Shown: positions 42,398-51,754, numbered from the stretch's first letter. The stretch: DNA of 64,000 bases from Parahoeflea halophila (GCF_900220985.1 NZ_OCPC01000004.1:310001-374000), one strand, 5' to 3'. The notes: a model not told the origin generated them from the letters alone. A program made the numbers and translations.

Positions 42398-42434
42398 CAG
42401 CACCTTGACCGAGACCCGGTCGCAATCGCCGCTT

Positions 42435-43433
42435 TCAGTTGAGAGCGGCGGTCAGGGCCGGGGAAATTGCCAGGGCCGCAGGTTCTTCGGTCACCGTGGC
42501 ACCTGGCCGCTTGCGTGCCACGGCAAGTAGCCCCGAGATGGTGTCCGGGCCGTCCCGCCGGATCGGTTCCCGGCTCAATGTCAGCAAATAGAGGCCATTT
42601 TCTTCCAGTTGCCGCCGCAGATAGGCCTCGCCGTGACAATAGCGCAGCGAGGTTTGCAGCATCCACTCGCATCCCTCGGGGCCTGCCTCCAGCGAAAGCG
42701 CAAGCAGGCCACCAGGTGCGGTCAGGCTGGCGGCCACGGCCAAGACGCCTGAAAGATCGCCGAAATAGGCAAACACATCCGCTGCCGCGACCAGATCCGC
42801 CGGCTGCGCATCCGGTAGCCGCGCCGCCGGGATACCGTGCAGGATATCGGCCTGCCCAAGATGATCGTAGACGCCCTTGTCCGAGGCCTTGGCCAGCATG
42901 CCCTGCGACAGGTCGTAGCCTTCAAGCCAGGATGTCGCCCGCCGGATCCGCTCGCCGAACAGTCCCGTGCCGCAGCCCAGATCGATCACCTTGGCGAACT
43001 GTGCATTGCTGCCAGCCGCGTCTTCAATCAGGGCAGCCAGCCGCTCGGGAACGCGGTAGCCGAGATTTTCCATCAGAGCCGTGTCGAACCGGTCCGAATA
43101 GCCGTCAAACAACGCTTCGACATATTCGGAGGGCGGTGTTGGCGGTGTTTCGGCCTGACCGGTCAGTGACAGCTTCAGCCCGGCGCCGAATATATCATTC
43201 GGTGCAAGCACAAGCACCTGCCGCCACGCGTCCGCCGCGCCGGCCAGATCCCCGGCCTTCTCGCGAAAATCTCCCAGCGCCTGCCAGCCGGCAGCCCAGC
43301 CGGGAGCCAGTGAAAGCGCTTGGACCTGAAGATCCACGGCCGCGCCGAGATCGCCGCCTTCGGCATAGAGACGGGCATAGTGAGCACGGCGATCGGCAGT
43401 CAGATCGCCAGAGGAAAGCTGATAGGATGTCAT
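42435..43433 (-). CDS. TPR-containing SAM-dependent methyltransferase
   Basis: This 332-residue protein has an N-terminal tetratricopeptide-like part (about 1-95, HYARLYAEGGDLGAAVDLQVQAL and WRQVLVLAPNDIFGA) and a class I methyltransferase domain. Motif I is VIDLGCGTGLFGERI (near residue 150) and the motif II region is DLVAAADVFAYFGDL. A helix after that is consistent with a small-molecule or protein methylase. The substrate is unknown. It diverges from the exonuclease gene across about 100 bp. An inverted repeat (42427-42433 / 42444-42450) without a T-run surrounds the stop codon. Confidence 0.85.
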   Translation of the reverse strand: MTSYQLSSGDLTADRRAHYARLYAEGGDLGAAVDLQVQALSLAPGWAAGWQALGDFREKAGDLAGAADAWRQVLVLAPNDIFGAGLKLSLTGQAETPPTPPSEYVEALFDGYSDRFDTALMENLGYRVPERLAALIEDAAGSNAQFAKVIDLGCGTGLFGERIRRATSWLEGYDLSQGMLAKASDKGVYDHLGQADILHGIPAARLPDAQPADLVAAADVFAYFGDLSGVLAVAASLTAPGGLLALSLEAGPEGCEWMLQTSLRYCHGEAYLRRQLEENGLYLLTLSREPIRRDGPDTISGLLAVARKRPGATVTEEPAALAISPALTAALN

Positions 43434-43531
43434 GTGTGAACCGGAGAGGAACTGAGGCTGGAGCCTATGCGTTGACAGCGTGCAAAACGCAAGCCCTTTC
43501 GCACGCGGTTCTGCCGCGCTAGTTGAGTATC

Positions 43532-44548
43532 ATGGCAACCAGACCCGAAGACCTGCTGATCCCCCGCCGTGAAGGGCTTTATTGTCCGCCAGGTGACTTT
43601 TTCATTGACCCGGTCCGCAATGTCGACCGGGCCCTGATCACCCATGGCCATGCAGATCACGCCCGCGCCGGGCACGACCACGTGCTTGCCACCCCGCAGA
43701 CACTCGACATCATGGCTATCCGCTATGGCGCCGACCATGCCCGAGAAACCCAGGCAGCCGGGTTTGGTGAGACCGTCCGCATCAAGGATGTGACCGTGCG
43801 GTTTCACCCTGCCGGACACGTGCTCGGATCGGCCCAGATTGCTGTCGAGTGGAAGGATCTGCGTATCGTTGCTTCCGGAGACTACAAACCGCGGCCCGAC
43901 CCGACCTGCGCCACTTTCGAGCCGGTGCCCTGCGATGTCTTCATCACCGAAGCAACGTTTGCGCTGCCGGTCTTCCGTCACCCCGACGCGATGGATGAAA
44001 TCACTCGGCTTTTGCGCTCGGTTAGCCGCAACCCGGAGCGCGCGCATCTGGTCGGTGTGTACTCGCTGGGAAAGGCGCAGCGCGTCATCCGCCTGATCCG
44101 CGATGCCGGCTATCACCAGCCGCTCTACCTTCACGGTGCTTTGCAAAAGCTCTGCGACTATTACGAAAGCCAGGGCATCGCTCTGGGAGACCTGCGGCCG
44201 GCGACGGTGGATGCCGGTGCCAAGGGTGATTTCGCCGGAGCCATCGTGCTTGGACCGCCGTCGGCCTTCGGCGACAAATGGGCCCGCCGTTTCCCCGATC
44301 CGCTGGTCAGCTTCGCCTCGGGCTGGATGCAGGTGAGGGCGCGCGCCCGCCAGCGCGGGGTCGAACTGCCGCTGGTCATCTCCGACCATGCCGACTGGGA
44401 CGAACTGGCCGACACCATCCAGACGGTCGGGCCTGGTGAGGTCTGGGTGACTCATGGCCGCGAGGAGGCCCTGGTGCGCTGGTGCGCCATGCAGGGAATT
44501 CCCGCCAGGCCGCTGCATCTGGTCGGCTATGAAGACGAAGGCGACTGA
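43532..44548 (+). CDS. Ligase-associated DNA exonuclease (metallo-beta-lactamase fold)
   Basis: This protein of about 338 residues has the beta-CASP/MBL metal-binding motif HGHADH in ITHGHADHARAGH (near residue 40). Further family motifs are FHPAGHVLGSAQI, VASGDYK and the late VISDHADWDEL. It matches the ligase-associated exonuclease family (NCBI naming), thought to process DNA ends with Lhr and the ligase. It ends 3 bp before the DNA ligase gene, so the two are coupled. An in-frame TTG at 43523 is a less likely start than the ATG at 43532. Confidence 0.92.
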   Translation: MATRPEDLLIPRREGLYCPPGDFFIDPVRNVDRALITHGHADHARAGHDHVLATPQTLDIMAIRYGADHARETQAAGFGETVRIKDVTVRFHPAGHVLGSAQIAVEWKDLRIVASGDYKPRPDPTCATFEPVPCDVFITEATFALPVFRHPDAMDEITRLLRSVSRNPERAHLVGVYSLGKAQRVIRLIRDAGYHQPLYLHGALQKLCDYYESQGIALGDLRPATVDAGAKGDFAGAIVLGPPSAFGDKWARRFPDPLVSFASGWMQVRARARQRGVELPLVISDHADWDELADTIQTVGPGEVWVTHGREEALVRWCAMQGIPARPLHLVGYEDEGD

Positions 44549-44551
44549 GAG

Positions 44552-46165
44552 ATGAACCGTTTCGCCGATCTTCTCGACATGCTCGCGTTTACGCCCTCGC
44601 GCAACGCCAAGCTTCGGCTGCTGCAGGACTTTTTTCGCACGGTGCCCGACCCGGAGCGCGGCTATGCGCTGGCAGCGATTGCCCGCGATCTTGACATTCC
44701 AGCGGTCAAACCGGCGCAACTCCGCGAGCTGATATCCGCCCGCATGGATCCCGAGCTCTTCGGCTATTCCTACGACTATGTCGGCGATCTGGCCGAAACC
44801 ATAGCGCTTGCCTGGCCGCAAAAGGGAGAGGCGCTTGCTGGCCGCAACGACATGCCGGGCCTGTCCGAAGTGGTCGAAACACTGATCGCGTCCTCGCGCC
44901 GCGACGGCCCCCGCCTCGTCGAGGACTGGCTCGACCGGCTCGATCCGCCCGGACGCTACGCGCTGCTCAAACTTGTCACCGGCGGCTTCCGCATGGGGCT
45001 GTCAGGCCGACTGATCAAGCAATCGCTGGCGGCTTTCGGGGAAGTTGATGTCAACGAGATCGAAGAGTTGTGGCACGGCCTGGCGCCGCCTTACACCGAA
45101 CTCTTTGCCTGGCTCGAAGGCTCGGGCGACAAACCTGTCAACGCAGCTGCCGCACCGTTCCGCCCGGTGATGCTGTCCCATGCCATCGACGACAAGGATT
45201 TTGAAAAACTCGATCCGAAGGATTTTACGGCTGAATGGAAATGGGACGGTATCCGTGTGCAGGCCACATCGGAGCGCGGCATATCAAGGCTCTATACCCG
45301 GACCGGCGATGACATTTCGGCCACGTTTCCGGATCTTGTCGATGCGATCGGCTTTGACGGCGCGCTGGATGGCGAATTGCTGGTCGCCCGCGCCACCGAA
45401 GGTGGCCTCGAAACCGGATCGTTTTCCGACCTGCAGCAACGCCTCAACCGCAAGAAGGTCAGCGCCAAACAATTGCGCGACTTCCCGGCCTTCTTCCGCG
45501 CCTATGACCTGTTGCAGGAGGGGGACGAGGATCTGCGACCGAGACCGTTTGTAGAGCGCCGGCAGCGTCTCGAGGCATTCGTCTCAGGGCTCGATCCGGC
45601 GCGCTTCGATTGCTCTCAATTGCTTAGCTTCGAAAGTTGGGACGATCTTGCCGCCCTGCGCGCTAATCCGCCCTTCGCTGTCATCGAAGGCGTCATGATC
45701 AAACGCAAGGCGGCGCCCTACCTGCCTGGCCGCCCGAAAGGCGAATGGTTCAAGTGGAAGCGCGATCCTTTTCTAATCGATGCGGTGCTCATGTATGCCC
45801 AGCGCGGTCACGGCAAGCGCTCGGGCTTTTACTCCGACTACACTTTCGGCGTCTGGCGCGAACCGGGCGAACTGGTGCCGGTCGGCAAGGCCTATTTCGG
45901 CTTCACCGACGATGAGCTGATCGAGATCGACAAATATGTCCGCAACAACACCATCGAGCGCTTTGGGCCGGTCCGCTCGGTGCGCGCCGGGGCGGAGAAG
46001 GGGCTGGTCTTCGAGATCGCTTTTGAAGGTATCAACCGTTCCAGCCGCCACAAGTCCGGCGTTGCCATGCGGTTTCCCCGGATAAGCCGTCTGCGCTGGG
46101 ACAAGCCTCCGGCCGAAGCCGACCGGCTGGAAACGCTCGAGCGGATGATCGACGGCACCGAGTAA
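44552..46165 (+). CDS. ATP-dependent DNA ligase (cisplatin-damage-response type)
   Basis: This 537-residue ligase has an N-terminal DNA-binding domain (starting FADLLDMLAFTPSRNAKLRLL), the nucleotidyltransferase domain with nucleophile K230 in EWKWDGIRVQA, DGELLVA, FFRAYDLLQ, IEGVMIKRK and KWKRDP, and an OB-fold domain. It belongs to the ATP-dependent ligase family coupled to an exonuclease and Lhr in bacteria, implicated in resistance to DNA-crosslinking agents. It directly follows the exonuclease gene with a 3-bp gap. NAD-dependent LigA is expected elsewhere. Confidence 0.94.
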   Translation: MNRFADLLDMLAFTPSRNAKLRLLQDFFRTVPDPERGYALAAIARDLDIPAVKPAQLRELISARMDPELFGYSYDYVGDLAETIALAWPQKGEALAGRNDMPGLSEVVETLIASSRRDGPRLVEDWLDRLDPPGRYALLKLVTGGFRMGLSGRLIKQSLAAFGEVDVNEIEELWHGLAPPYTELFAWLEGSGDKPVNAAAAPFRPVMLSHAIDDKDFEKLDPKDFTAEWKWDGIRVQATSERGISRLYTRTGDDISATFPDLVDAIGFDGALDGELLVARATEGGLETGSFSDLQQRLNRKKVSAKQLRDFPAFFRAYDLLQEGDEDLRPRPFVERRQRLEAFVSGLDPARFDCSQLLSFESWDDLAALRANPPFAVIEGVMIKRKAAPYLPGRPKGEWFKWKRDPFLIDAVLMYAQRGHGKRSGFYSDYTFGVWREPGELVPVGKAYFGFTDDELIEIDKYVRNNTIERFGPVRSVRAGAEKGLVFEIAFEGINRSSRHKSGVAMRFPRISRLRWDKPPAEADRLETLERMIDGTE

Positions 46166-46228
46166 CGGACTTGCTCTGGATACCCTGCGTGACTATGTGA
46201 AAGTCAACGGAACACGGGAATGGATGCA

Positions 46229-46495
46229 ATGAGCAATGGTCTGACACGCTTTCTGGGCGACACGCCCGGCCGCACCGCACTCAAGCTGTTGGTTGCATCT
46301 TTCGTGGTCGGCGTGATCATGGCCACCTTCAACTGGTATCCGGTGGATCTGCTGTTCATTGTCCGCGATTTCCTCGTCAATATTTGGGAAACAGGTTTCG
46401 CCGCCTTGGGCCGTTTCGGCAGCTATCTGTTGCTTGGCGCCGGCGTTGTCATTCCCGTCTTTATCGTCCTGCGGCTGCTCAGCCTGCGCAGATAG
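46229..46495 (+). CDS. DUF6460-family small membrane protein
   Basis: This protein of about 88 residues has two hydrophobic helices (about 20-37, LKLLVASFVVGVIMATF, and 61-85, LLLGAGVVIPVFIVLRLL). The start MSNGLTRFLGDTPGRT resembles the DUF6460 family of Rhizobiales. Function is unknown. Starts at 46220 and 46229 are possible; 46229 gives the family-like N-terminus. It follows the DNA ligase by about 60 bp on the same strand and ends 9 bp before the convergent deacetylase gene. Confidence 0.75.
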   Translation: MSNGLTRFLGDTPGRTALKLLVASFVVGVIMATFNWYPVDLLFIVRDFLVNIWETGFAALGRFGSYLLLGAGVVIPVFIVLRLLSLRR

Positions 46496-46504
46496 GCGCA
46501 GGTC

Positions 46505-47410
46505 TCAGGCAAACTCCGCCGCGGCTTCGAAGGTCATGAGATGCCGTCCGGCGACGGCCTCAATGTCGCGGCTGTAGCCGCCGCCGAGCACCGACGCCAC
46601 CGCTATTCCCCGCTCCCTGAAAAAGGAAAACACCCGCCGGTCGCGGTCCTTGAGGCCCCGGTCGCTCAGTGACAGCCGTCCAAGCCTGTCATTCTCGTGC
46701 GGATCCACGCCCGCATTGTAGAACACCAGATCCGGCGTAAAACCCGCGACGCTGCGCGGCAGCAGCCAGTCCAGCGTCTCAAGGTAAGCTGCGTCGCGCA
46801 CCCCATCAGGTAGGGCAACGTCAATCGACGAAGCCTGCTTGCGCACCGGGTAGTTCTTCTCGCTGTGCATCGAGACAGTACGGATCGCATCAGTGCCCGC
46901 GCAGATCTCGGCCGTGCCGTCGCCCTGGTGGACGTCGAGGTCGATTACCAACACCTGCCCAACCTCGCCGTCGGCGAGCAGCAGGTGCGCGGCGACCGCC
47001 ACATCGTTGAAGGTGCAGAAGCCCGCCCCTTGCGCTCGCCGTGCATGATGGCTTCCCCCGGCGGTGTTGCAGGCGATGCCCTCGGCGAGCGCCAGCCGCG
47101 CGGCCATGACCGTTCCGGCCGTCGCCAGTCGCGCTCTCAGACTGACACGCTCGGTGACAGGGAAGCCGATTTCGCGCTCGATGAAGGCCGGCACCTTGCA
47201 GGCCAGCACCTGATCCACATAGACGCGGTGATGGGCGAGCGACAACCACTCCGCAGACGCCGGTCCCGGCGCGTGAACGATTGTCCGCTCGCCAATGTGG
47301 CTCGCGCGGATCAGTTCCATCAGTCTGGTGTATTTGCCCATCGGGAACCGGTGGTCCGGTGCAAAGTTGGCATCGTAATCCGGGGCGTGGACTATGGGCA
47401 GGAACGACAT
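46505..47410 (-). CDS. Histone deacetylase family (acetoin-utilisation/AcuC-like) protein
   Basis: This 301-residue class of zinc deacetylase shows GGSHHARRAQGAGFCTFNDVAVAA with the paired catalytic histidines, and VLVIDLDVHQGDGTAE and FYNAGVDPHEND with the zinc ligands (Asp-His-Asp). It closes with SVLGGGYSRD. Bacterial members remove acetyl groups from proteins, acetylpolyamines or other acetyl-amides; the substrate here is unknown. The ATG at 47410 follows a GGAACG segment; the frame stays open upstream to 47467 without homology. Confidence 0.9.
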   Translation of the reverse strand: MSFLPIVHAPDYDANFAPDHRFPMGKYTRLMELIRASHIGERTIVHAPGPASAEWLSLAHHRVYVDQVLACKVPAFIEREIGFPVTERVSLRARLATAGTVMAARLALAEGIACNTAGGSHHARRAQGAGFCTFNDVAVAAHLLLADGEVGQVLVIDLDVHQGDGTAEICAGTDAIRTVSMHSEKNYPVRKQASSIDVALPDGVRDAAYLETLDWLLPRSVAGFTPDLVFYNAGVDPHENDRLGRLSLSDRGLKDRDRRVFSFFRERGIAVASVLGGGYSRDIEAVAGRHLMTFEAAAEFA

Positions 47411-47494
47411 GGGGCGTTTATGCCCGGCCAGGCTGCACGCGTCCACCAAAACTCCCGGCCCTCCCACGGTTCCACTTAAAGATGAGCGGCCCCT

Positions 47495-48697
47495 CTAGCT
47501 AAAGGCGCGCACGCGCTGTCCTGGTATCTGTGCTGCGTGATCGCGGAAAGCTTCGCCACCGACCGAGACCTGGTTTCGGCCCCAGTTCTTGGCCTTGTAA
47601 AGCGCAAGATCGGCGTCGCGCATGAGCTCGTCGAGAGCCCTTCCTTTCCCCTCCGCCACGCCGATGCTGACGGTAACCGGATAGTCCGTGTGAATTTCGG
47701 GATGCGACTGAGCCTGAATTTTCATGCGCATGGCCTCGGCAAAGGCAAGGGAGGCCCTGCTGCTGCTAAGCGGGATGAGGATGGCAAACTCTTCGCCGCC
47801 AAGCCGGCCGATGACAGCTGTCTCCGGCGAATGTTCGAGCATGACACCGGCCACGCCCCGGATCACCGCGTCACCGGCCTGATGACCGTAGGTGTCGTTG
47901 ACCTGCTTGAAATGGTCGATGTCCAGCAAGAGCAGCGACACAGGAAGTCTGGGGTTTGCTTCACGGATAACCCTTGAGGCCGTTTCGAAGAACCCCCGGC
48001 GGTTGAGGATGCCGCTGAGCGAATCCGTGACCATCTCTTCGTGAAGTTCGTTGAGTATGTCGGCGGCGATGCGCAGCAGAAACAGGATCGCAAACACCAC
48101 CCATGCATACAGTCCGGCTATCTTCAGCGAGACAACCCAGAACGACGTGACCTCGAGTGTGTCAGCATTCGCAGCACCCTCCATCAGAAATGAAGCCAGC
48201 GGACGAAGAGACAGAAGCACCGCCAGCGACGAGAATACCAGGAAGGTGCAGAGATCGATTCGGTTCCAGTTTTTTGCCCGCGTCATCGCGTGCATGGCCA
48301 GGATCATCATTATTGCCATGCCGCAGCTGATGGCCAGGCCGCGAAGGTGAGCATAGTGATGCCCGCCCGACATCCCGAAGGCGATGGCAGTCGTGGCCGT
48401 GACCAGAAACAGCAGGGCGCTGTCAGGGGAGTGGCCGCGATAGCGCAGGCACACCCCTCTGACCGAGAACAGGATGCTGAGCGGAAGCAATGTGTTCACA
48501 CCGTTTTCGAAACGGAAATTTGCGATGAAGAAGTGAAAGAACTCAAACCCGAAGCCGATACTGCCTGCCGCAAAGCCCAGAGCCCAGTTCAGGATATGCA
48601 GTTTTTCGGGGTGTTTCCTCCAGATCAGGAAAAATGTCAGTGTGAGCAAGAGCCCGATGACGGGGTTGATGGTCGACAACAAAAAGGACGAATCCAC
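47495..48697 (-). CDS. Membrane-bound diguanylate cyclase (GGDEF)
   Basis: This 400-residue protein has an N-terminal membrane region of about seven hydrophobic helices (TINPVIGLLLTLTFFLIW to ALYAWVVFAILFLL) followed by a GGDEF domain. The active-site motif is G300-G-E-E-F304, so catalysis is expected. The inhibitory I-site RxxD is absent at its usual place (PETA), so product inhibition is probably lost. The start GTG at 48697 is set by GGAGG 7 nt upstream. It is divergent from the MATE gene across about 230 bp, which carries a repeated GACACATCGG (48764 and 48788). Confidence 0.87.
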   Translation of the reverse strand: MDSSFLLSTINPVIGLLLTLTFFLIWRKHPEKLHILNWALGFAAGSIGFGFEFFHFFIANFRFENGVNTLLPLSILFSVRGVCLRYRGHSPDSALLFLVTATTAIAFGMSGGHHYAHLRGLAISCGMAIMMILAMHAMTRAKNWNRIDLCTFLVFSSLAVLLSLRPLASFLMEGAANADTLEVTSFWVVSLKIAGLYAWVVFAILFLLRIAADILNELHEEMVTDSLSGILNRRGFFETASRVIREANPRLPVSLLLLDIDHFKQVNDTYGHQAGDAVIRGVAGVMLEHSPETAVIGRLGGEEFAILIPLSSSRASLAFAEAMRMKIQAQSHPEIHTDYPVTVSIGVAEGKGRALDELMRDADLALYKAKNWGRNQVSVGGEAFRDHAAQIPGQRVRAFS

Positions 48698-48927
48698 TCG
48701 AATGCCTCCATCGTTAGGGTGATTTGCGATTGCCCCTCGATAGCCGCTAGGGGTTAAAAAACAGACACATCGGTTGTCCAGCAATGGGACACATCGGGCA
48801 GCGCTGACCATGCCACGGACGCCAAGGGCCCATGCCCCTGTGATCGACCCTGGAGCATCCATCAGCAGCATTGATGAGGCTATCGGAGTTCTCCTCTTTA
48901 CAGCCGCGACCATCTCGCAGAGGAAAG

Positions 48928-50319
48928 ATGCACCATGAGCTCACGGAACCGCGCCGCTTGACCGATCTGCCGCTCAAGTCCGATCTGCTGCCACCTGAAG
49001 GCCGCCCCTTCGAGGTCAACAACCGCATGGTTCTTGCCATTGCGGTGCCAATGACGCTTGCATTCCTGACCACGCCGGTGCTCGGCCTTGTCGACACAGC
49101 GGTGGTCGGCCGCCTGGGTGATGCTGCACTGCTGGGCGGACTGGCCATTGCCGCGATTCTGTTCGATCTGGTATTCACGACCTTCAATTTCCTGCGCACC
49201 GCGACCACGGGTCTCGTTGCCCAGGCCATGGGCCGGGGTGACCCGGCTGAGCAACAGGCGGTCTTCTGGCGTTCGCTGATGATTTCGGTCGTCGCGGGCG
49301 GTCTCGTCATCGCCGCAACGCCACTGCTCCTGGCCGCCGGCCTGGCATTCATGGGCGCCCGGGGGGAGGTTGCCGCCGCCGCCTCGACCTATCTGATGAT
49401 CAGGGCACTGTCGGCGCCCGCTGCCCTGGCCAACTACGCCATTCTCGGCTATGTGCTCGGCCGAGGCATGGGTGGAACCGGTCTGTTGCTGCAAACCGTT
49501 ATCAACGGTACCAACATCGCCCTGTCGATCTTGCTCGGGCTGGGACTTGGTTTTGGCCTTCCGGGCGTCGCATGGGCCACCGTGATTGCGGAAATCACCG
49601 GTTGCGCCGCCGGTTTCCTGGTCATTCGGCGCAACTTCGACCGTACGCACGCGCCGTCTTGGAAACAGATCATCGATCGCGCAGCTATATTGCGGTTGAT
49701 GTCGCTCAATGGCGACATCATGATCCGGTCCTTTGCACTGATCGCCGCATTTGCCTGGTTTACCCGCCTGGGAACCGGCTTCGGGGAGACTACGCTCGCT
49801 GCAAATGCCATCCTGATGAACATCTTCATGGTCGCGGGATACTATCTTGACGGGTTCGCCACCGCAGCCGAGCAATTGGCGGGCCGGGCCATCGGCGCGC
49901 GCTACCGCCCCGCATTCGACAAGGCGGTGCGGCTGACCGTTTTCTGGGGATTTGCGCTGGCCGGGTTCACCACCGGCTTCTTCCTGATCTTCGGCGATGC
50001 CATGATCGGGTTGATGACCACCCTCGAACCGGTGCGACTGGAGGCCGGGACCTATCTTTTTTGGGCCGCTTTGACGGCGGTTGCCGGCGTGCTTGCCTTC
50101 GAGATGGACGGGGTCTTCATCGGTGCCACCTGGTCACGTGACATGCGCAACATGATGCTGCTGTCGCTGGCCCTGTTCATCTTGTTGTCAATCGGCCTGA
50201 CCCGGATCTGGGGCAATCAGGGCCTGTGGATCTCGCTCAACATCTTTCTCGTTGCGCGCGGGCTCACCCTTCTGGCGATTCTGCCGCGCCGCAGGGATCA
50301 GGCCTTCGGCGCGGCGTAA
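48928..50319 (+). CDS. MATE-family efflux transporter (DinF-like)
   Basis: This protein of about 463 residues has twelve predicted transmembrane helices in two similar halves. It includes the MATE N-terminal segment MVLAIAVPMTLAFLTTPVLGLVDTAVVGRLG. The half-repeat arrangement and VDTAVVGRLGDAALLGG match the DinF branch. It exports drugs or cationic metabolites using a Na+ or H+ gradient. The start at 48928 has AGAGGA upstream; the frame is open from 48871. Convergent with pyrD, with 2 bp between the genes. Confidence 0.92.
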   Translation: MHHELTEPRRLTDLPLKSDLLPPEGRPFEVNNRMVLAIAVPMTLAFLTTPVLGLVDTAVVGRLGDAALLGGLAIAAILFDLVFTTFNFLRTATTGLVAQAMGRGDPAEQQAVFWRSLMISVVAGGLVIAATPLLLAAGLAFMGARGEVAAAASTYLMIRALSAPAALANYAILGYVLGRGMGGTGLLLQTVINGTNIALSILLGLGLGFGLPGVAWATVIAEITGCAAGFLVIRRNFDRTHAPSWKQIIDRAAILRLMSLNGDIMIRSFALIAAFAWFTRLGTGFGETTLAANAILMNIFMVAGYYLDGFATAAEQLAGRAIGARYRPAFDKAVRLTVFWGFALAGFTTGFFLIFGDAMIGLMTTLEPVRLEAGTYLFWAALTAVAGVLAFEMDGVFIGATWSRDMRNMMLLSLALFILLSIGLTRIWGNQGLWISLNIFLVARGLTLLAILPRRRDQAFGAA

Positions 50320-50321
50320 TC

Positions 50322-51404
50322 CTATTCCGGGATTGCCAGTCCCGCGTAATGGGAGGTCCGGCTGTCGCGCAGATCTGAAAGCCTGGTCAGATTTTCGCGG
50401 TCGCAAAGCCGGGAAAGATCCCGCAGGATTCTCCCTGGCAACATCGGTCCGCCATAGATGAACCCGGTGTAAAGCTGAACCAGGTCCGCGCCCGCTCGGA
50501 TTTTCTCCGCGGCGGTCTGGGCACTGTCGATACCCCCAACCCCGATCAGGGGCATGTCCGGGCCAAGTTTCCGGCGCATCTTGGCCAGCACGATGGTCGA
50601 GCGTTCAAACACCGGCCGGCCCGACAATCCGCCTGCCTCGGCAGTTTTCGGGTCTTGGCTCAGGCCCGAGCGCGACAGCGTTGTGTTGGACACGATCACG
50701 CCGCCGAGTCTTTGTGTCAGGCATTCCGCCGCGATGTCATCGAGATCGGGCTCGGTCAGATCCGGTGCGATCTTCAGAAACACAGGAATGCGTCTGGTCT
50801 GGGCATCGCGCTCGGCAAGAACCCGGTTCAACAACTCCGAAAGCGCTGCCCTGGTTTGCAGATTGCGCAAGCCGGGGGTGTTGGGCGAAGAGATATTGAC
50901 GGTGAAATAGTCGGCCACGTCAGCAAAGCGCGTTATACCCGAAACATAATCGCCGACCCGGTCGTCGGTCTCCTTGTTGGCGCCGATGTTGATTCCGACG
51001 ATGCCGTCCCGGTGCCGGCCCGAAACCCGCGCATGGGCTTCAGCGTGCCCCTGATTGTTGAAACCAAGCCGGTTGATCACCGCGTGGTCCCTGACCAGGC
51101 GGAAGATCCGCGGTTTCGGATTGCCCGGTTGCGGTTTCGGCGTCAGCGTGCCGACTTCGACAAAGCCGAACCCCAATCGCGACAGCTCGGCGGGAACTTC
51201 GGCATTCTTGTCGTAACCGGCGGCCATACCGAGCGGGTTCGGAAAATCGAGGCCAGCGATACTGACCGCGAGCCGCGGGTCGCGATCGCGCCGACAACGC
51301 GGCAGTAGCCCACTCTTGAGCGCTGCGACCGACAGCTCGTGCGCGGTTTCCGGGTCGAGTGCGAAAAGCGCGCTTCGGGCGAACCTGTCAATCAGGCTTT
51401 TCAT
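50322..51404 (-). CDS. pyrD: Dihydroorotate dehydrogenase (quinone), class 2
   Basis: This 360-residue protein has an N-terminal membrane-associating segment (about 1-40) typical of class 2 enzymes, AGYDKNAEVP for FMN binding, the catalytic-serine region FTVNISSPNTPGLRNLQ, KIAPDL, VSNTTLSR and GGIDSAQTAAEKIRAGAD. It oxidises dihydroorotate to orotate in pyrimidine synthesis, passing electrons to quinone at the inner membrane. The start overlaps the end of the DUF952 gene by 4 bp (ATGA), so the two form an operon. Confidence 0.96.
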   Translation of the reverse strand: MKSLIDRFARSALFALDPETAHELSVAALKSGLLPRCRRDRDPRLAVSIAGLDFPNPLGMAAGYDKNAEVPAELSRLGFGFVEVGTLTPKPQPGNPKPRIFRLVRDHAVINRLGFNNQGHAEAHARVSGRHRDGIVGINIGANKETDDRVGDYVSGITRFADVADYFTVNISSPNTPGLRNLQTRAALSELLNRVLAERDAQTRRIPVFLKIAPDLTEPDLDDIAAECLTQRLGGVIVSNTTLSRSGLSQDPKTAEAGGLSGRPVFERSTIVLAKMRRKLGPDMPLIGVGGIDSAQTAAEKIRAGADLVQLYTGFIYGGPMLPGRILRDLSRLCDRENLTRLSDLRDSRTSHYAGLAIPE

Positions 51405-51754
51405 GCTTCCATGTCCGGAAACACATGGCCGCCGTCAGGGCCCAGCGGCAGCGGCTTGACCCATTTTACCGCCGCAAGCGGCATATCAGCGTAAAGATGC
51501 GGGAACAGCGCACCCCCGCGGGACGGCTCGAAGACCAGCTTGTCGCCCAGCGCGCCGGCATCGACAGCCACCAGCAACAGGTTCTCCTGTCCCGCGAAAT
51601 GCTTCTGCGCGGTCTCGATGGCTTGTTCGCGGGTCGAAAAGTGAATGAAGCCGTCCGCCAGATCGACTGGCGCTCCGGTGAAACGGCCCTTGGCTTCAGC
51701 CTCGCGCCACAGCGCTTCGGGGGCAATCTTGTAGATGGTTGCATTCATGTTCAT
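51401..51754 (-). CDS. DUF952 domain-containing protein
   Basis: This 117-residue protein is a full-length DUF952 (GST-/RNase-inhibitor-like small protein), with IYKIAPEALWREAEAKGRF at the start, DGFIHFSTREQAIETAQKHF and HLYADMPLAAVKWVKPLPL. Its molecular function is unknown. It lies directly upstream of pyrD and its last four bases overlap the pyrD start, a linkage common in alphaproteobacteria. Start codons at 51754 and 51748 are both possible. Confidence 0.9.
   Translation of the reverse strand: MNMNATIYKIAPEALWREAEAKGRFTGAPVDLADGFIHFSTREQAIETAQKHFAGQENLLLVAVDAGALGDKLVFEPSRGGALFPHLYADMPLAAVKWVKPLPLGPDGGHVFPDMEA

Noticed and set aside
42427-42450. Inverted repeat at the end of the TPR methyltransferase gene as an intrinsic terminator
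   Set aside because: Seven-base stem without a T-run on either strand.
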